Assembly (NCBI GenBank): GCA_911728435.2 | Contig: OU452207.1 | Span: 17,075,682-17,139,681, forward strand | From: Apoderus coryli | Lineage: Eukaryota; Arthropoda; Insecta; Coleoptera; Attelabidae | Reading direction: 5' to 3' | DNA: 64,000 bases | Shown: one piece after another, positions 1-10,014 of the stretch | Layout of the letters: the number at the start of each line of letters is the position of its first letter | Position numbering within the stretch: position 1 is the stretch's first letter | Translations under genes and position numbers: made by a program | Notes under the pieces: generated by a model | What the model saw: only the letters and a program-made list of their open reading frames with translations | Database searches by the model: none | What the model was told of the DNA's origin: nothing

Positions 1-350
1 TGAATATGTAATATATATACAATATATACAAACGGGCTTCATATAGTAGTACATACATAGCGGGCGTTTGGAAAACTGGAAAATATAAAAATTTTGTATA
101 TTGTTTAAAGCTACCCCTCCCAGGTTGCCTCGACTAAACAAATTAAATCAAACCGTTATATACAAAATACAATGCCCCTGGCCCTCTAGATGTGCCGGGC
201 GTCTGAGTGCCCATAGTGTGTACTGGGCTTCCTAAAGGTAGATAGGTACGTATATATATATATTTTGCATATATTGTACATATATATATTTGTTGACATG
301 TATTGTAATGTATGAGAGAAAAATAAACAGATTTTGAAATTGAATTGATG
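1..350 (+). mobile_element. 3' end of a fourth U6-array LINE family (E4), 5' part outside window
   Basis: Non-coding AT-rich DNA ending in an AATAAA-like stretch and a short tail (TTTTGAAATTGAATTGAT). This closely resembles the 3' end of E1 (TTTTGAAATTTGAATTTGAT) without being the same sequence. It is followed by AGAGAAG, which matches U6 nucleotides 43/45-49, and then by the 5' end of E1 copy 1. I read it as the 3' UTR of a related but distinct LINE inserted in the same U6. No coding region is visible. The exact end (347-350) is ambiguous because the tail and the U6 remnant merge. Confidence 0.6.
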
Positions 351-382
351 AGAGAAGTGTGCCTACCGCTGTAGAGCATTCA

Positions 383-400
383 CGTTCAGGCAGCTGAACG
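383..400 (+). other. 5' UTR hairpin of E1
   Basis: CGTTCAG-GCAG-CTGAACG is a perfect 7-bp stem with a 4-nt loop. The three amplified E1 copies are truncated only 5 nt upstream of this stem. E2 and E3 have different but also perfect inverted repeats in their 5' UTRs (GTAGGT-ACC-ACCTAC in E2; GTACCTATA-GTCG-TATAGGTAC in E3). Function unknown. Confidence 0.5.
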
Positions 401-600
401 GTACGTTTCTCTGTTTGTAGTTGCGATATCTATAATCGGTACTACTGATAAAACGTATATTTTATCCACTTAGATTGTATATTCAATTGGAATTTTTAAA
501 ATATTAATTTTAATAGAATAAATTATTGTGGAATTATACTAATATCCCAAATTATTAGTGTTTGCCCTGTGCCCTGGACTGAGTAGGGACAATCACCTAA

Positions 601-2193
601 ATGGCGTCAGCAGAAGTGGAGGCAAATTCAGCAAAAAGCAACCCAAATAAAACTGGGGCGATCGCAAAAACAAAAAGAACGTCCGAAAAATGCCAAATAT
701 GTATATCCTTTAAGGAATTGATTGCCGACGCTCAAGATAACATCGACAAGGACCGCTTTAAAACTACTTGGGATCGCCACAAGCAGGAAATGCACACTAC
801 TTTGGGTCGAACATTAGCGAAGGTTCCACCGAAGATCGACACTGGAAGGAAAACATCTAAGAGTCCAGCCCGCTCCGTTGCCTCGGACATTCAAAATGTC
901 GAGTTTCTAAGCGGGTACGAAAATGTCGGAGATATAATGTCATCTTCGTTGGAATCCAATGAAATGATGTTTGTGAAGGGCAAAATTCTGGAACTCATAA
1001 ACACTGAGTCAACTATGGATGTTGCAACCACCAATCACACAGCTGAAGGCCAAAACGAGGAATTTCAAGTACCCAAGAAAACCATCGGTCTGGCCAGGCT
1101 TCTGACAAGGGTAAGAGAGATAAAAACAGAACACCTAATAATAATACAGGACGTAAGACCAAAAATCCACCGCTCGTATTACGTGGTGTTGCAAAAAGTC
1201 ACAAAGACCTCGTGACAGAAATTGGTCAACACATTAAAAACAAATTTTACATAAAATACGCAGCGGGGACAACAATGCTATACTTGACTGACATTCAGGA
1301 TTATATGACATACAAGAAATTACTGACTGATGACGGGAGTGTCGAATTTCACACCTACACTCTCCCAACAGAAAAAACTCACGCTTTCGTGTTACGCGGA
1401 CTAGACGGAAACGTAACAGAACAGGACATCCACGATGACTTGACTTGACACATACAACATCCCAGTCGGTAAGGTATATAGAATGAAATCACCCTACAGG
1501 CCACTCTTTTTGGTTATTACGCAGAGCACCTGCAATTTAAAAAAGCTGAACCAAGAGGTGAACATCGTTCTGTATACCAAAGTGACTTGGGAAATCCGAC
1601 GGAATGAAAAAAGACTTACCCAGTGTAGGAGATGCCAAAGCTGGGGACACGCAACAACAAACTGCGCCAGACAACCCCGCTGTCTAAAATGTGCAGAAAG
1701 ACATTGGACGAAGGACTGCCAAAAAACTAGGGACATACCAGCGGTATGCGCCAATTGCTCGGGTAGTCACGCGGCGAATTATTCCAAATGCCCTATATAC
1801 GAGCAAAAGGTATAAGCAGCTGATAAACGACAGAATGATAGACAAAGGACAACGAAACCGACTTACGTAGAAGCTCCTCCACCGAAACAAAATGCTTGGG
1901 AAGTTCGACAAAAGGAGAGATCGCAAAGCTCAAATGCACAAGCCAGTCATACGGAACATCAGAAAGGCACGGTAAGACCCAGCAGTAATTTAAATTCTTG
2001 CAGCAACCTGATGGTTGATTTCCAGCAATTGAGTCGGGTTTCGCAGAGCCTGTCACAGAAAATAAACATAGGGGATGCTATTAGAGCTATGCAAAAGCTT
2101 GACTCGATGCTGGAGGGTGTTGAGGACGCTCTGACAAAGGTTATGGTGCTGCAGGAGTTTGCGCAAAACGAGCTGCCGAAATTCGACATTTAA
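601..2193 (+). pseudogene. Broken LINE ORF1 (E1 copy 1)
   Basis: Same gene as the intact 597-aa ORF1 at 24967-26760 but with three lesions. A 202-bp deletion joins ACAAGG to GTAAGAG near 1109, with AGG microhomology at the junction, and shifts the frame. A GACTT/ACGA difference near 1440 adds one base and creates a TGA at 1446-1448. A C-to-T change makes a TAA at 1813-1815. The remaining fragments still show the N-terminal CxxC and HxxxxH, the PRE_C2HC-like region and the three zinc knuckles. The last fragment (from 2011) ends at the usual ORF1 stop. The hairpin upstream of the AUG is also eroded here. Confidence 0.88.
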
Positions 2194-2196
2194 ATA

Positions 2197-4887
2197 GTGT
2201 CTATCAAGGTGGCTGCTTGGAACGCTAGCTCCTTACGCACCCGAACCTCAGAACTCATTAACTTTATACTGACAGAAAAGATCGACATAATGAGCGTGGC
2301 CGAGACACGCATCACTAACGACTTTCGGTTACGACTCAAGAATTATACAATTTACAGACAGGACAGAGACCAACAGACTAACAAAATGGGCCTAGCTGTC
2401 TTTGTCAGAAATACGGTGCCTCATATGCAACTCAGAAGCTGCAATATAGGCATCGAGCATCTGATAATAAAATTAGCTTCCGGAATTATCCTGATCCCGT
2501 CCTACAACTCTCCTAACCGGAACTTGACTGACGCTGAACTAGACGCTTTATTTAACGTTGGCGATAAAGTTTTGATTCTCGGAGACCTGAATGCCCGGCA
2601 TACCGTTTGGTTCAACCACATGAACAATAGAAATGGTCGCACCGTGTTGGAGTACGCAATAGAAAACAACATCCAAATAATCCATACGGATTTAGCAACG
2701 CATATCCCGCCAAACGGGAGCACGCCTACCTACATCGATATAGTTTTAAATAAAAACTATAGCAGAAATATTAATGTGGAGGCGCTACATGCTTTAAATA
2801 GCGATCATAACCCTATTGTCTTCGTACTAAATAACCAGACGTTGAATGACAAAAACAACGTACGCTACGTATACAAAAATGTAGACTGGATAAGGTATAG
2901 GCAAATTTTAGATACTAACATCGGAATAACTAGCCAAATATTTACAACAGCAGACATTGATGAGCAAGTTGAGTTGTTCTCTGGAGCAGTTGTCCTAGCC
3001 AGGAATCAAACAGCCAGAAGGGTGGTTCAACGACCGGAGGAAGATCGCCTGCCGCAAGAGATTGTGGATTTGATCACGACCAAAAATAGAGCTCGAAAGC
3101 GGTGGCAACGGCATCGGAATTTGGAGGATCGAGATCAGGTGTCCCAGTTGCAGAGCCAAATCAAAACCAAAATTAAAGACCATAAGAACGGAGTATGGGC
3201 TGAGCGATTAAGACACCTGTCTTATAGAGACAACTCACTCTGGAAAATGACTAAAGCGCTTAAAAGGACTACAACACCAATACCCGCCATAAAGGTACAT
3301 GACAACTACTCCGTAACGGACAAACAAAAGGCGGAAACAATCGCCAATAACCTCTACCGAATTTATACACCTCTATCAAACTCCGTTCCCGAACATACTG
3401 AAATTGAAGACATTTTCCACCAAATCCCTCAACAGGTCCTAATTCCCACTCGGAAGTGGAATAAAATCATGACATCGCCAGGCGAGGTGAGAAGGGTGAT
3501 CAACAGACTACCCTACAACAAGGCCCCAGGACCGGATGATATCGAAAATATCCTTCTAAAACACTTGAGTAGGAAGGCAATTGTACAGCTGATGTACATT
3601 ATCAATGCCATTATTAAGCTCCAATATTTTCCGCTCAAGTGGAAGGAATCGATAGTTGTACCAATCCTAAAACCTGGAAAACCGCCGGACAACCCTAGTA
3701 GTTACCGCCCTATTAACTTGTTGAACACCCTCTCAAAGGTCGCCGAACGTGTCATTCTCGCTAGGATAGAAGACATCGACAGGAAAACCCACTTGACACC
3801 AGGGATCCAGTTTGGCTTCAGGCCCGGTCACAGCACTGCCCTCTTAGTCAGTGAGATCGTGCATCAAGCCAAACTGGCATTCAATAGACAACAATGTACT
3901 ACCTTACTTTTACTGGACGTCGAGAAAGCTTTTGACAGGGTCTGGCACTCAGGACTAGTCACTAAACTTCTGGGACTAGACATGCCAATAAACTTAGTTA
4001 CATTGATAAAATCGTACCTTGACGGAAGAACTTTTCGAGTGAGAGTGGGTGGAGCATTTTCAAGAACGCGCCACATAAACGCAGGTGTACCCCAAGGAAC
4101 TGTTCTAGCACCCAAACTCTACTCACTCTACACATCAGATATACCAACGGACCCACACACCAACTTACGGCTTTATGCGGATGATACTTCGCTCCGGTCA
4201 GTGTCGTTTGCAGCGAACGCTGCTAACCGGCGTTTGCGGACGCACATGCCGAGGCTGGAGCAATTCTTCCGCATATGGAAAATAAAGATCAACGCCGATA
4301 AAACTCAACAGATAGTGCTGACCCAAAAACATACTAACACGACAATTTTTGAAAAACTGCGAATAGACGGACATACAATAACACCGACCAGAAGGGCGGT
4401 AGATTATTTGGGGGTCAAATTGGATAGGTCACTATACTTCGGGCCACACATCTCCAAATCGATCCAAAAAACCTACGGTGCCATGGGCAAATTATACCCG
4501 CTCATGAATCGCCGTAGTGTTCTATCGATCTCGAATAAAATACAGCTCTTCAAGACAATGTTGAGGCCTGTTCTGACATATGCAGCGCCAATTTGGGGTG
4601 GTTGTTCCGCTACCCAAATGAAACGCTTGCAGATTATGCAGAACAAACTTCTCAGACATGCGACTAACAGCGACCGGTATATACGCATAACCGACTTACA
4701 CAGACTCAGTAATGTACAGATGATGAGGGACTATGTGGACGAAACTTCGCAAAAATTCTTTACCACATTTATAAGGAATTCGACACTGACTCGTGACATG
4801 ACAACACACAGACACGTGGATGGCATCCACTATAAGCACAAACTAATTTATCAACATCTCCCGATCTATTTTGAAGAGCCTCCATGA
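2197..4887 (+). CDS. LINE ORF2: APE endonuclease + reverse transcriptase (E1 copy 1)
   Basis: 896 codons, open throughout. N-terminal APE-type endonuclease: Asn9 (WNAS), Glu36 (ETR), Asp130/Asn132 (GDLN) and Ser202-Asp203-His204 (SDH), which are the family's catalytic residues. Reverse transcriptase: FGFRPGHS near 539, motif A Asp574/Asp580 (LLDVEKAFD), AGVPQGTVLAP, and catalytic YADD at 660-663. The C-terminus is short, with no RNase H and no CCHC knuckle, as in the Jockey clade. The protein would nick the target and prime cDNA synthesis there. There is no AUG at the start: the frame follows the ORF1 stop as TAA-ATA-GTG, in the same frame as ORF1, and the first AUG (codon 31-32 region) lies after catalytic Asn9. 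Start and translation mode are therefore uncertain. It is the only E1 ORF2 here without a frameshift. Confidence 0.9.
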   Translation: MSIKVAAWNASSLRTRTSELINFILTEKIDIMSVAETRITNDFRLRLKNYTIYRQDRDQQTNKMGLAVFVRNTVPHMQLRSCNIGIEHLIIKLASGIILIPSYNSPNRNLTDAELDALFNVGDKVLILGDLNARHTVWFNHMNNRNGRTVLEYAIENNIQIIHTDLATHIPPNGSTPTYIDIVLNKNYSRNINVEALHALNSDHNPIVFVLNNQTLNDKNNVRYVYKNVDWIRYRQILDTNIGITSQIFTTADIDEQVELFSGAVVLARNQTARRVVQRPEEDRLPQEIVDLITTKNRARKRWQRHRNLEDRDQVSQLQSQIKTKIKDHKNGVWAERLRHLSYRDNSLWKMTKALKRTTTPIPAIKVHDNYSVTDKQKAETIANNLYRIYTPLSNSVPEHTEIEDIFHQIPQQVLIPTRKWNKIMTSPGEVRRVINRLPYNKAPGPDDIENILLKHLSRKAIVQLMYIINAIIKLQYFPLKWKESIVVPILKPGKPPDNPSSYRPINLLNTLSKVAERVILARIEDIDRKTHLTPGIQFGFRPGHSTALLVSEIVHQAKLAFNRQQCTTLLLLDVEKAFDRVWHSGLVTKLLGLDMPINLVTLIKSYLDGRTFRVRVGGAFSRTRHINAGVPQGTVLAPKLYSLYTSDIPTDPHTNLRLYADDTSLRSVSFAANAANRRLRTHMPRLEQFFRIWKIKINADKTQQIVLTQKHTNTTIFEKLRIDGHTITPTRRAVDYLGVKLDRSLYFGPHISKSIQKTYGAMGKLYPLMNRRSVLSISNKIQLFKTMLRPVLTYAAPIWGGCSATQMKRLQIMQNKLLRHATNSDRYIRITDLHRLSNVQMMRDYVDETSQKFFTTFIRNSTLTRDMTTHRHVDGIHYKHKLIYQHLPIYFEEPP

Positions 4888-4989
4888 AGACAGGAATTAT
4901 ACGGACAGATCAACTTACACCACCAGAAACAAACATAAACCCACTAACACCACGGACATGACAATTTACCATTAATGTCGAGTAATGTC

Positions 4990-5044
4990 AGCGTCACTTG
5001 ACGCTCTTCAGTTTTGAAGCGGGTTTTTGCCGTATTTTTCCCGC
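4990..5044 (+). other. 3' UTR hairpin pair of E1
   Basis: AGCGTC-ACTT-GACGCT (4990-5005) is a perfect stem. It is followed by GCGGG (5019-5023), a T-rich loop and CCCGC (5040-5044). E2 has the same pair at 22377-22439 with a compensatory change in the first stem. The amplified E1 copies keep the first hairpin but lost the left arm of the second through a 21-bp deletion. A plausible role is recognition of its own RNA by the reverse transcriptase. Confidence 0.55.
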
Positions 5045-5407
5045 ATATGCTCTGATTACTATCGCTGCATAAATTAACCTATGTCTGTTTTCATCCCTTT
5101 GTGCATGGTTTTGCTGCGACTCGGACCAATGGCTGGAAGAGGTCTTACCAGGAGCTAGCCCTTTACTGCTGAGAGTCCACAAACAATATGGTTTGGTTTA
5201 GAATGGGGCTGAACATCTACGCCCGCCCGTGAGGGAGACTTGTGGACATCCTTGTCGAACTGCCCAAGAAATTTCGATGTATGATGTCCAACTTATGCTT
5301 TATGTTATATGTTTGTTATGTATATTGTAAATATATATATATATGTGTTAACCATTGTATTGTATATATTTGACAAGTAATAAAATGTTTTGAAATTTGA
5401 ATTTGAT

Positions 5408-5486
5408 TTGGAACGATACAGAGAAGATTAGCATGGCCCCTGCGCAAGGATGACACGCAAAATCGTGAAGCGTTCCACATTTTTTT
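5408..5486 (+). pseudogene. U6 snRNA 3' part (nt 31-109) after E1 copy 1
   Basis: U6 sequence from TTGGAACGATACAG to the T run. The first 30 nt and the promoter are cut off by E1 copy 1, so it cannot be transcribed as U6. The following spacer has GATATTTTG where most units have GATACTTTG. Confidence 0.93.
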
Positions 5487-5765
5487 GTAAAATTAATGAA
5501 GATAAAATGATATTTTGATTACATTTTGTACTAAATTAAATTACATTTTATTTTTAAAATACACTGCATTCTTTTGTGTTGTAGTGAAAATAATATAACA
5601 ATTATTGGTAGATTCACATCTAACAGAATATTCATGAAACAAGAATTTATAACTATTAATACCTTCGAATGTAGCAGCATAACTAATAGATGGCGCCACT
5701 AATATAACGCTAGTAATAGCTATGCAAATTATTGTACATATACGTGATTGGAAAACCACATAAAT

Positions 5766-5782
5766 GTACTCGCTTCGGCGGT

Positions 5783-5822
<40 letters not shown>

Positions 5823-5874
5823 GGCCCCTGCGCAAGGATGACACGCAAAATCGTGAAGCGTTCCACATTTTTTT
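5766..5874 (+). ncRNA. U6: U6 spliceosomal snRNA
   Basis: Complete U6 of about 107 nt. It has a 5' stem-loop GTACTCGC-UUCG-GCGGTAC, the ACAGAGA box at nucleotides 41-47 that pairs with the 5' splice site, the internal stem-loop region (GCAAGGATGACACGC), the 3' part AAGCGTTCCACA, and a seven-T RNA polymerase III terminator. These match metazoan U6 nearly base for base; the 5' stem differs from the usual GTGCTCGC/GTTCTTGC forms but keeps its pairing. Position -7 is C. The following spacer carries piggyBac-like copy 1. Confidence 0.97.
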
Positions 5875-6047
5875 GTAAAATTAATGAAGATAAAATGATA
5901 CTTTGATTACATTTTGTACTAAATTAAATTACATTTTATTTTTAAAATACACTGTATTCTTTTGTGTTGTAGTGAAAATAATATAACAATTATTGGTAGA
6001 TTCACATCTAACAGAATATTCATGAAACAAGAATTTATAACTATTAA

Positions 6048-7467
6048 CCCATTAGTGCCCGTAATTTTTGTCTGCTTTAATTAGAACAAAAACACGTTAG
6101 TTGCTGTTTATATATGTGAAATAACATTGTATACGCAAAATTTAAAATTTATTTATAATAAAAGTACCAAAAAAATAGTGGCACATAAATGTGCCACCAG
6201 GCACATACAGTAACATAAGAGAAACATTACATAAATATTTAAAACTAAATATTTTTTGAATAATTACCAGTTATTGATAAATATAATAAAAAGGTATGTT
6301 CAATGGAAATTTCTAAAGTATGTTTTTGGGTGCAGGGCTACTTTGCAGGTATTACACTCAAAACTGGTGCGGTTAGAACATGTTTTACATTTTTTCTATG
6401 TTTCACTACTTTGGACTATCAAGTGATTTTGTTCATTCAAACGCAACTAATTGACAATTGGTGATAATGCGCTTGATGATGGCCCTGGTTTCATTGAAGG
6501 GTGCCCATAAATATAAAGCAATAAGTTGCCGTCTGAATTCGAGTAGCGGCATATTATTGTTTTCACACCTTCTCCATAATAGCCAATCTTGTAGATTAGG
6601 TTGATCAATTGAACAACTGAAGAAAGACCACCACTACTGTTTAGTCCTTATTGAAATTCCATAGCTAGACAGACCTGATCATTCAAAATCGACGCCTCCC
6701 ATATTTTTGTTATAAGCGGCATTTGAATATGAATTTTACTTTTTTTAGTTATAGAATATCTCTACATTTTTCAAAGGAAGCATATGATTACAGCAGTTTG
6801 ATAATACCGTTACAATGGAATTATCATTCCCCCGCACAAGTACTAAATTTCCATCGGTTTTGAGTTCCATTGTTCCTCGGCTTGTTTTAGCAACAAATTA
6901 TACTCAGATATATTTGATTCTTTTGAAACTCTATTTTTCCGTAAAGTACCAGTATTAATTTCTAAATTGCGTACTGAACGTAATAAATACCTACTGGTGC
7001 GTGTTTGACAGTTCAAATACTAAAAATAGAACAAGGCCAACTGCGCATGCGTATCTTTGAAATAGACATCACGTCTGCCCACTGGCACGTTTATGTGCCA
7101 ATGGTTTTTTTTCCTTCATAATAAAATTTATGTTATAAAAAAACTTATGATTTTGTTGAATATCGTTACAATGAATATTTATCAATAACAAAATGAAAAA
7201 TGTAACAACTAGTAAAGTAATTAAAAGTAGAAAAAAATGTATATTTACATCAGTGCAGACAGGTGTAGTAAGATGCTTCACAGTGGGTTAGGTTTTCATT
7301 AATTTCTCAAAAATCAAGCACTGTAAAATCTAAAAAAAAATTATGACCTGTAAATAACTACGCAAGGAATAGTTCAGTATGTATCTAGAACAGCTCAGTT
7401 TGGGGAGTTTTGAAGAAATAAAAGAAAATAACGCTGGCACATTTATGTGCCAATGGGCTTTAATGGG
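6048..7467. mobile_element. Decayed piggyBac-like DNA transposon, copy 1
   Basis: A 1,420-bp insertion into a U6 spacer, flanked by TTAA on both sides (6044-6047 and 7468-7471), the hallmark target of piggyBac. The ends are imperfect inverted repeats, CCCATTAGTGCCC against CCCATTAAAGCCC. Three subterminal 16-bp palindromes of the GGCACATAAATGTGCC type lie at 6180-6195, 7084-7099 and 7436-7451. A minus-strand transposase remnant lies inside; the N-terminal catalytic half is absent. The unit resumes exactly after the insertion. Confidence 0.88.
6300..6895 (-). pseudogene. piggyBac-type transposase C-terminal remnant
   Basis: Reading the minus strand in pieces gives piggyBac-family signatures in the right order: RGTMELKTDGNLVLV, then WWSFFSCSIDQPN, then MPLLEFRRQL, then a cysteine-rich C-terminus CKTCSNRTSFECNTCKVALH ending at a stop at 6300-6302. 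In-frame stops and frame changes interrupt it (for example a TAG at 6396-6398 and one before WW). The aspartate-bearing N-terminal half is missing, so it is non-functional. Confidence 0.8.
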
Positions 7468-7577
7468 TTAATACCTTCGAATGTAGCAGCATAACTAATA
7501 GATGGCGCCACTAATATAACGCTAGTAATAGCTATGCAAATTATTGTACATATACGTGATTGGAAAACCAAATAAAT

Positions 7578-7594
7578 GTACTCGCTTCGGCGGT

Positions 7595-7634
<40 letters not shown>

Positions 7635-7686
7635 GGCCCCTGCGCAAGGATGACACGCAAAATCGTGAAGCGTTCCACATTTTTTT
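7578..7686 (+). ncRNA. U6: U6 spliceosomal snRNA
   Basis: Consensus copy with a T7 terminator; its promoter lies just after the piggyBac-like insertion and is intact (A at -7). Confidence 0.96.
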
Positions 7687-7965
7687 GTAAAATTAATGAA
7701 GATAAAATGATACTTTGATTACATTTTGTACTAAATTAAATTACATTTTATTTTTAAAATACACTGTATTCTTTTGTGTTGTAGTGAAAATAATATAACA
7801 ATTATTGGTAGATTCACATCTAACAGAATATTCATGAAACAAGAATTTATAACTATTAATACCTTCGAATGTAGCAGCATAACTAATAGATGGCGCCACT
7901 AATATAACGCTAGTAATAGCTATGCAAATTATTGTACATATACGTGATTGGAAAACCACATAAAT

Positions 7966-7982
7966 GTAATCGCTTCGGCGGT

Positions 7983-8022
<40 letters not shown>

Positions 8023-8074
8023 GGCCCCTGCGCAAGGATGACACGCAAAATCGTGAAGCGTTCCACATTTTTTT
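7966..8074 (+). ncRNA. U6: U6 snRNA, C4A variant
   Basis: Nucleotide 4 is A instead of C, which breaks one pair of the 5' stem-loop. The same variant sits at 12494, marking the block duplication. Confidence 0.95.
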
Positions 8075-8353
8075 GTAAAATTAATGAAGATAAAATGATA
8101 CTTTGATTACATTTTGTACTAAATTAAATTACATTTTATTTTTAAAATACACTGTATTCTTTTGTGTTGTAGTGAAAATAATATAACAATTATTGGTAGA
8201 TTCACATCTAACAGAACATTCATGAAACAATAATTTATAACTATTAATACCTTCGAATGTAGCAGCATAACTAATAGATGGCGCCACTAATATAACGCTA
8301 GTAATAGCTATGCAAATTATTGTACATATACGTGATTGGAAAACCAAATAAAT

Positions 8354-8370
8354 GTACTCGCTTCGGCGGT

Positions 8371-8410
<40 letters not shown>

Positions 8411-8462
8411 GGCCCCTGCGCAAGGATGACACGCAAAATCGTGAAGCGTTCCACATTATTTT
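8354..8462 (+). ncRNA. U6: U6 snRNA with interrupted terminator
   Basis: The body is consensus, but the T run reads TTATTTT, leaving only four consecutive Ts. It is shared with the duplicate unit at 12882. Pol III termination may be weaker. Confidence 0.95.
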
Positions 8463-8741
8463 GTAAAATTAATGAAGATAAAATGATACTTTGATTACAT
8501 TTTGTACTAAATTAAATTACATTTTATTTTTAAAATACACTGTATTCTTTTGTGTTGTAGTGAAAATAATATAACAATTATTGGTAGATTCACATCTAAC
8601 AGAATATTCATGAAACAAGAATTTATAACTATTAATACCTTCGAATGTAGCAGCATAACTAATAGATGGCCCCACTAATATAACGCTAGTAATAGCTATG
8701 CAAATTATTGTACATATACGTGATTGGAAAACCACATAAAT

Positions 8742-8758
8742 GTACTCGCTTCGGCGGT

Positions 8759-8798
<40 letters not shown>

Positions 8799-8850
8799 GG
8801 CCCCTGCGCAAGGATGACACGCAAAATCGTGAAGCGTTCCACATTTTTTT
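8742..8850 (+). ncRNA. U6: U6 spliceosomal snRNA
   Basis: Consensus copy, C at -7; the upstream spacer reads GATGGCCCC instead of GATGGCGCC, also in the duplicate at 13270. Confidence 0.96.
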
Positions 8851-9085
8851 GTAAAATTAATGAAGATAAAATGATACTTTGATTACATTTTGTACTAAAT
8901 TAAATTACATTTTATTTTTAAAATACACTGTATTCTTTTGTGTTGTAGTGAAAATAATATAACAATTATTGGTAGATTCACATCTAACAGAATATTCATG
9001 AAACAAGAATTTATAACTATTAATACCTTCGAATGTAGCAGCATAACTAATAGATGGCGCCACTAATATAACGCTAGTAATAGCT

Positions 9086-9106
9086 ATGCAAATTATTGTA
9101 CATATA
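9086..9106 (+). promoter_or_regulatory. U6 promoter region, representative unit
   Basis: Relative to the U6 start at 9130 there is TATA at -27 to -24 (9103-9106), the spacing of a pol III snRNA TATA box, and a perfect octamer ATGCAAAT at -44 to -37 (9086-9093). The insect PSEA should lie around -65 to -45; the sequence there (ACGCTAGTAATAGC) is nearly invariant but I cannot match it to a consensus. The same layout precedes all U6 copies; the octamer is mutated to ATACAAAT before 46560. Confidence 0.65.
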
Positions 9107-9129
9107 CGTGATTGGAAAACCAAATAAAT

Positions 9130-9146
9130 GTACTCGCTTCGGCGGT

Positions 9147-9186
<40 letters not shown>

Positions 9187-9238
9187 GGCCCCTGCGCAAG
9201 GATGACACGCAAAATCGTGAAGCGTTCCACATTTTTTT
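9130..9238 (+). ncRNA. U6: U6 spliceosomal snRNA
   Basis: Consensus copy; the reference unit for the promoter positions given above. Confidence 0.96.
9232..9238 (+). terminator. Pol III terminator of U6, representative
   Basis: Seven Ts directly after CCACA. Other units vary: TTATTTT at 8354 and 12882; TTTCTTT at 62130 and 62906. Confidence 0.85.
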
Positions 9239-9517
9239 GTAAAATTAATGAAGATAAAATGATACTTTGATTACATTTTGTACTAAATTAAATTACATTT
9301 TATTTTTAAAATACACTGTATTCTTTTGTGTTGTAGTGAAAATAATATAACAATTATTGGTAGATTCACATCTAACAGAATATTCATGAAACAAGAATTT
9401 ATAACTATTAATACCTTCGAATGTAGCAGCATAACTAATAGATGGCGCCACTAATATAACGCTAGTAATAGCTATGCAAATTATTGTACATATACGTGAT
9501 TGGAAAACCAAATAAAT

Positions 9518-9534
9518 GTACTCGCTTCGGCGGT

Positions 9535-9574
<40 letters not shown>

Positions 9575-9626
9575 GGCCCCTGCGCAAGGATGACACGCAA
9601 AATCGTGAAGCGTTCCACATTTTTTT
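9518..9626 (+). ncRNA. U6: U6 spliceosomal snRNA
   Basis: Consensus copy; the following spacer has AGAAGTTATAACT instead of AGAATTTATAACT. Confidence 0.96.
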
Positions 9627-9905
9627 GTAAAATTAATGAAGATAAAATGATACTTTGATTACATTTTGTACTAAATTAAATTACATTTTATTTTTAAAAT
9701 ACACTGTATTCTTTTGTGTTGTAGTGAAAATAATATAACAATTATTGGTAGATTCACATCTAACAGAATATTCATGAAACAAGAAGTTATAACTATTAAT
9801 ACCTTCGAATGTAGCAGCATAACTAATAGATGGCGCCACTAATATAACGCTAGTAATAGCTATGCAAATTATTGTACATATACGTGATTGGAAAACCAAA
9901 TAAAT

Positions 9906-9922
9906 GTACTCGCTTCGGCGGT

Positions 9923-9962
<40 letters not shown>

Positions 9963-10014
9963 GGCCCCTGCGCAAGGATGACACGCAAAATCGTGAAGCG
10001 TTCCACATTTTTTT
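9906..10014 (+). ncRNA. U6: U6 spliceosomal snRNA
   Basis: Consensus copy; the following spacer has both GATATTTTG and AGAAGTTATAACT. Confidence 0.96.

Larger units (their letters stand above)
357..5407 (+). mobile_element. Jockey-type LINE E1, copy 1 (longest 5' end; ORF1 broken, ORF2 open)
   Basis: Non-LTR retrotransposon about 5.05 kb long: 5' UTR, ORF1 (601-2193, broken), ORF2 (2197-4887), 3' UTR with hairpins, and a short TGAAATTTGAATTTGAT tail without poly(A). The 3' junction joins U6 at nucleotide 31 (TTGGAACGATACAG). The 5' end reaches 21 nt further than the other three E1 copies and shares its first 20 nt with E3 (357-376 against 52460-52479), so it is probably close to full length. 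The 5' flank is AGAGAAG, so a target duplication of U6 31-49, later split by E4, is possible (inference). It retains the 10-bp ORF2 segment and the 21-bp 3' UTR segment missing from the other E1 copies. Confidence 0.88.

Noticed and set aside
1109..1112. A spliced intron explaining the 202-bp gap in E1 copy 1 ORF1
   Set aside because: The missing segment (25477-25678 in copy 2) cannot be placed with GT-AG ends; it has AGG microhomology and shifts the frame, so it is a deletion.
7069..7281. 70-aa hydrophobic minus-strand ORF in the piggyBac-like element (also 11597-11809)
   Set aside because: No similarity to the transposase order of motifs; low-complexity AT-rich translation.
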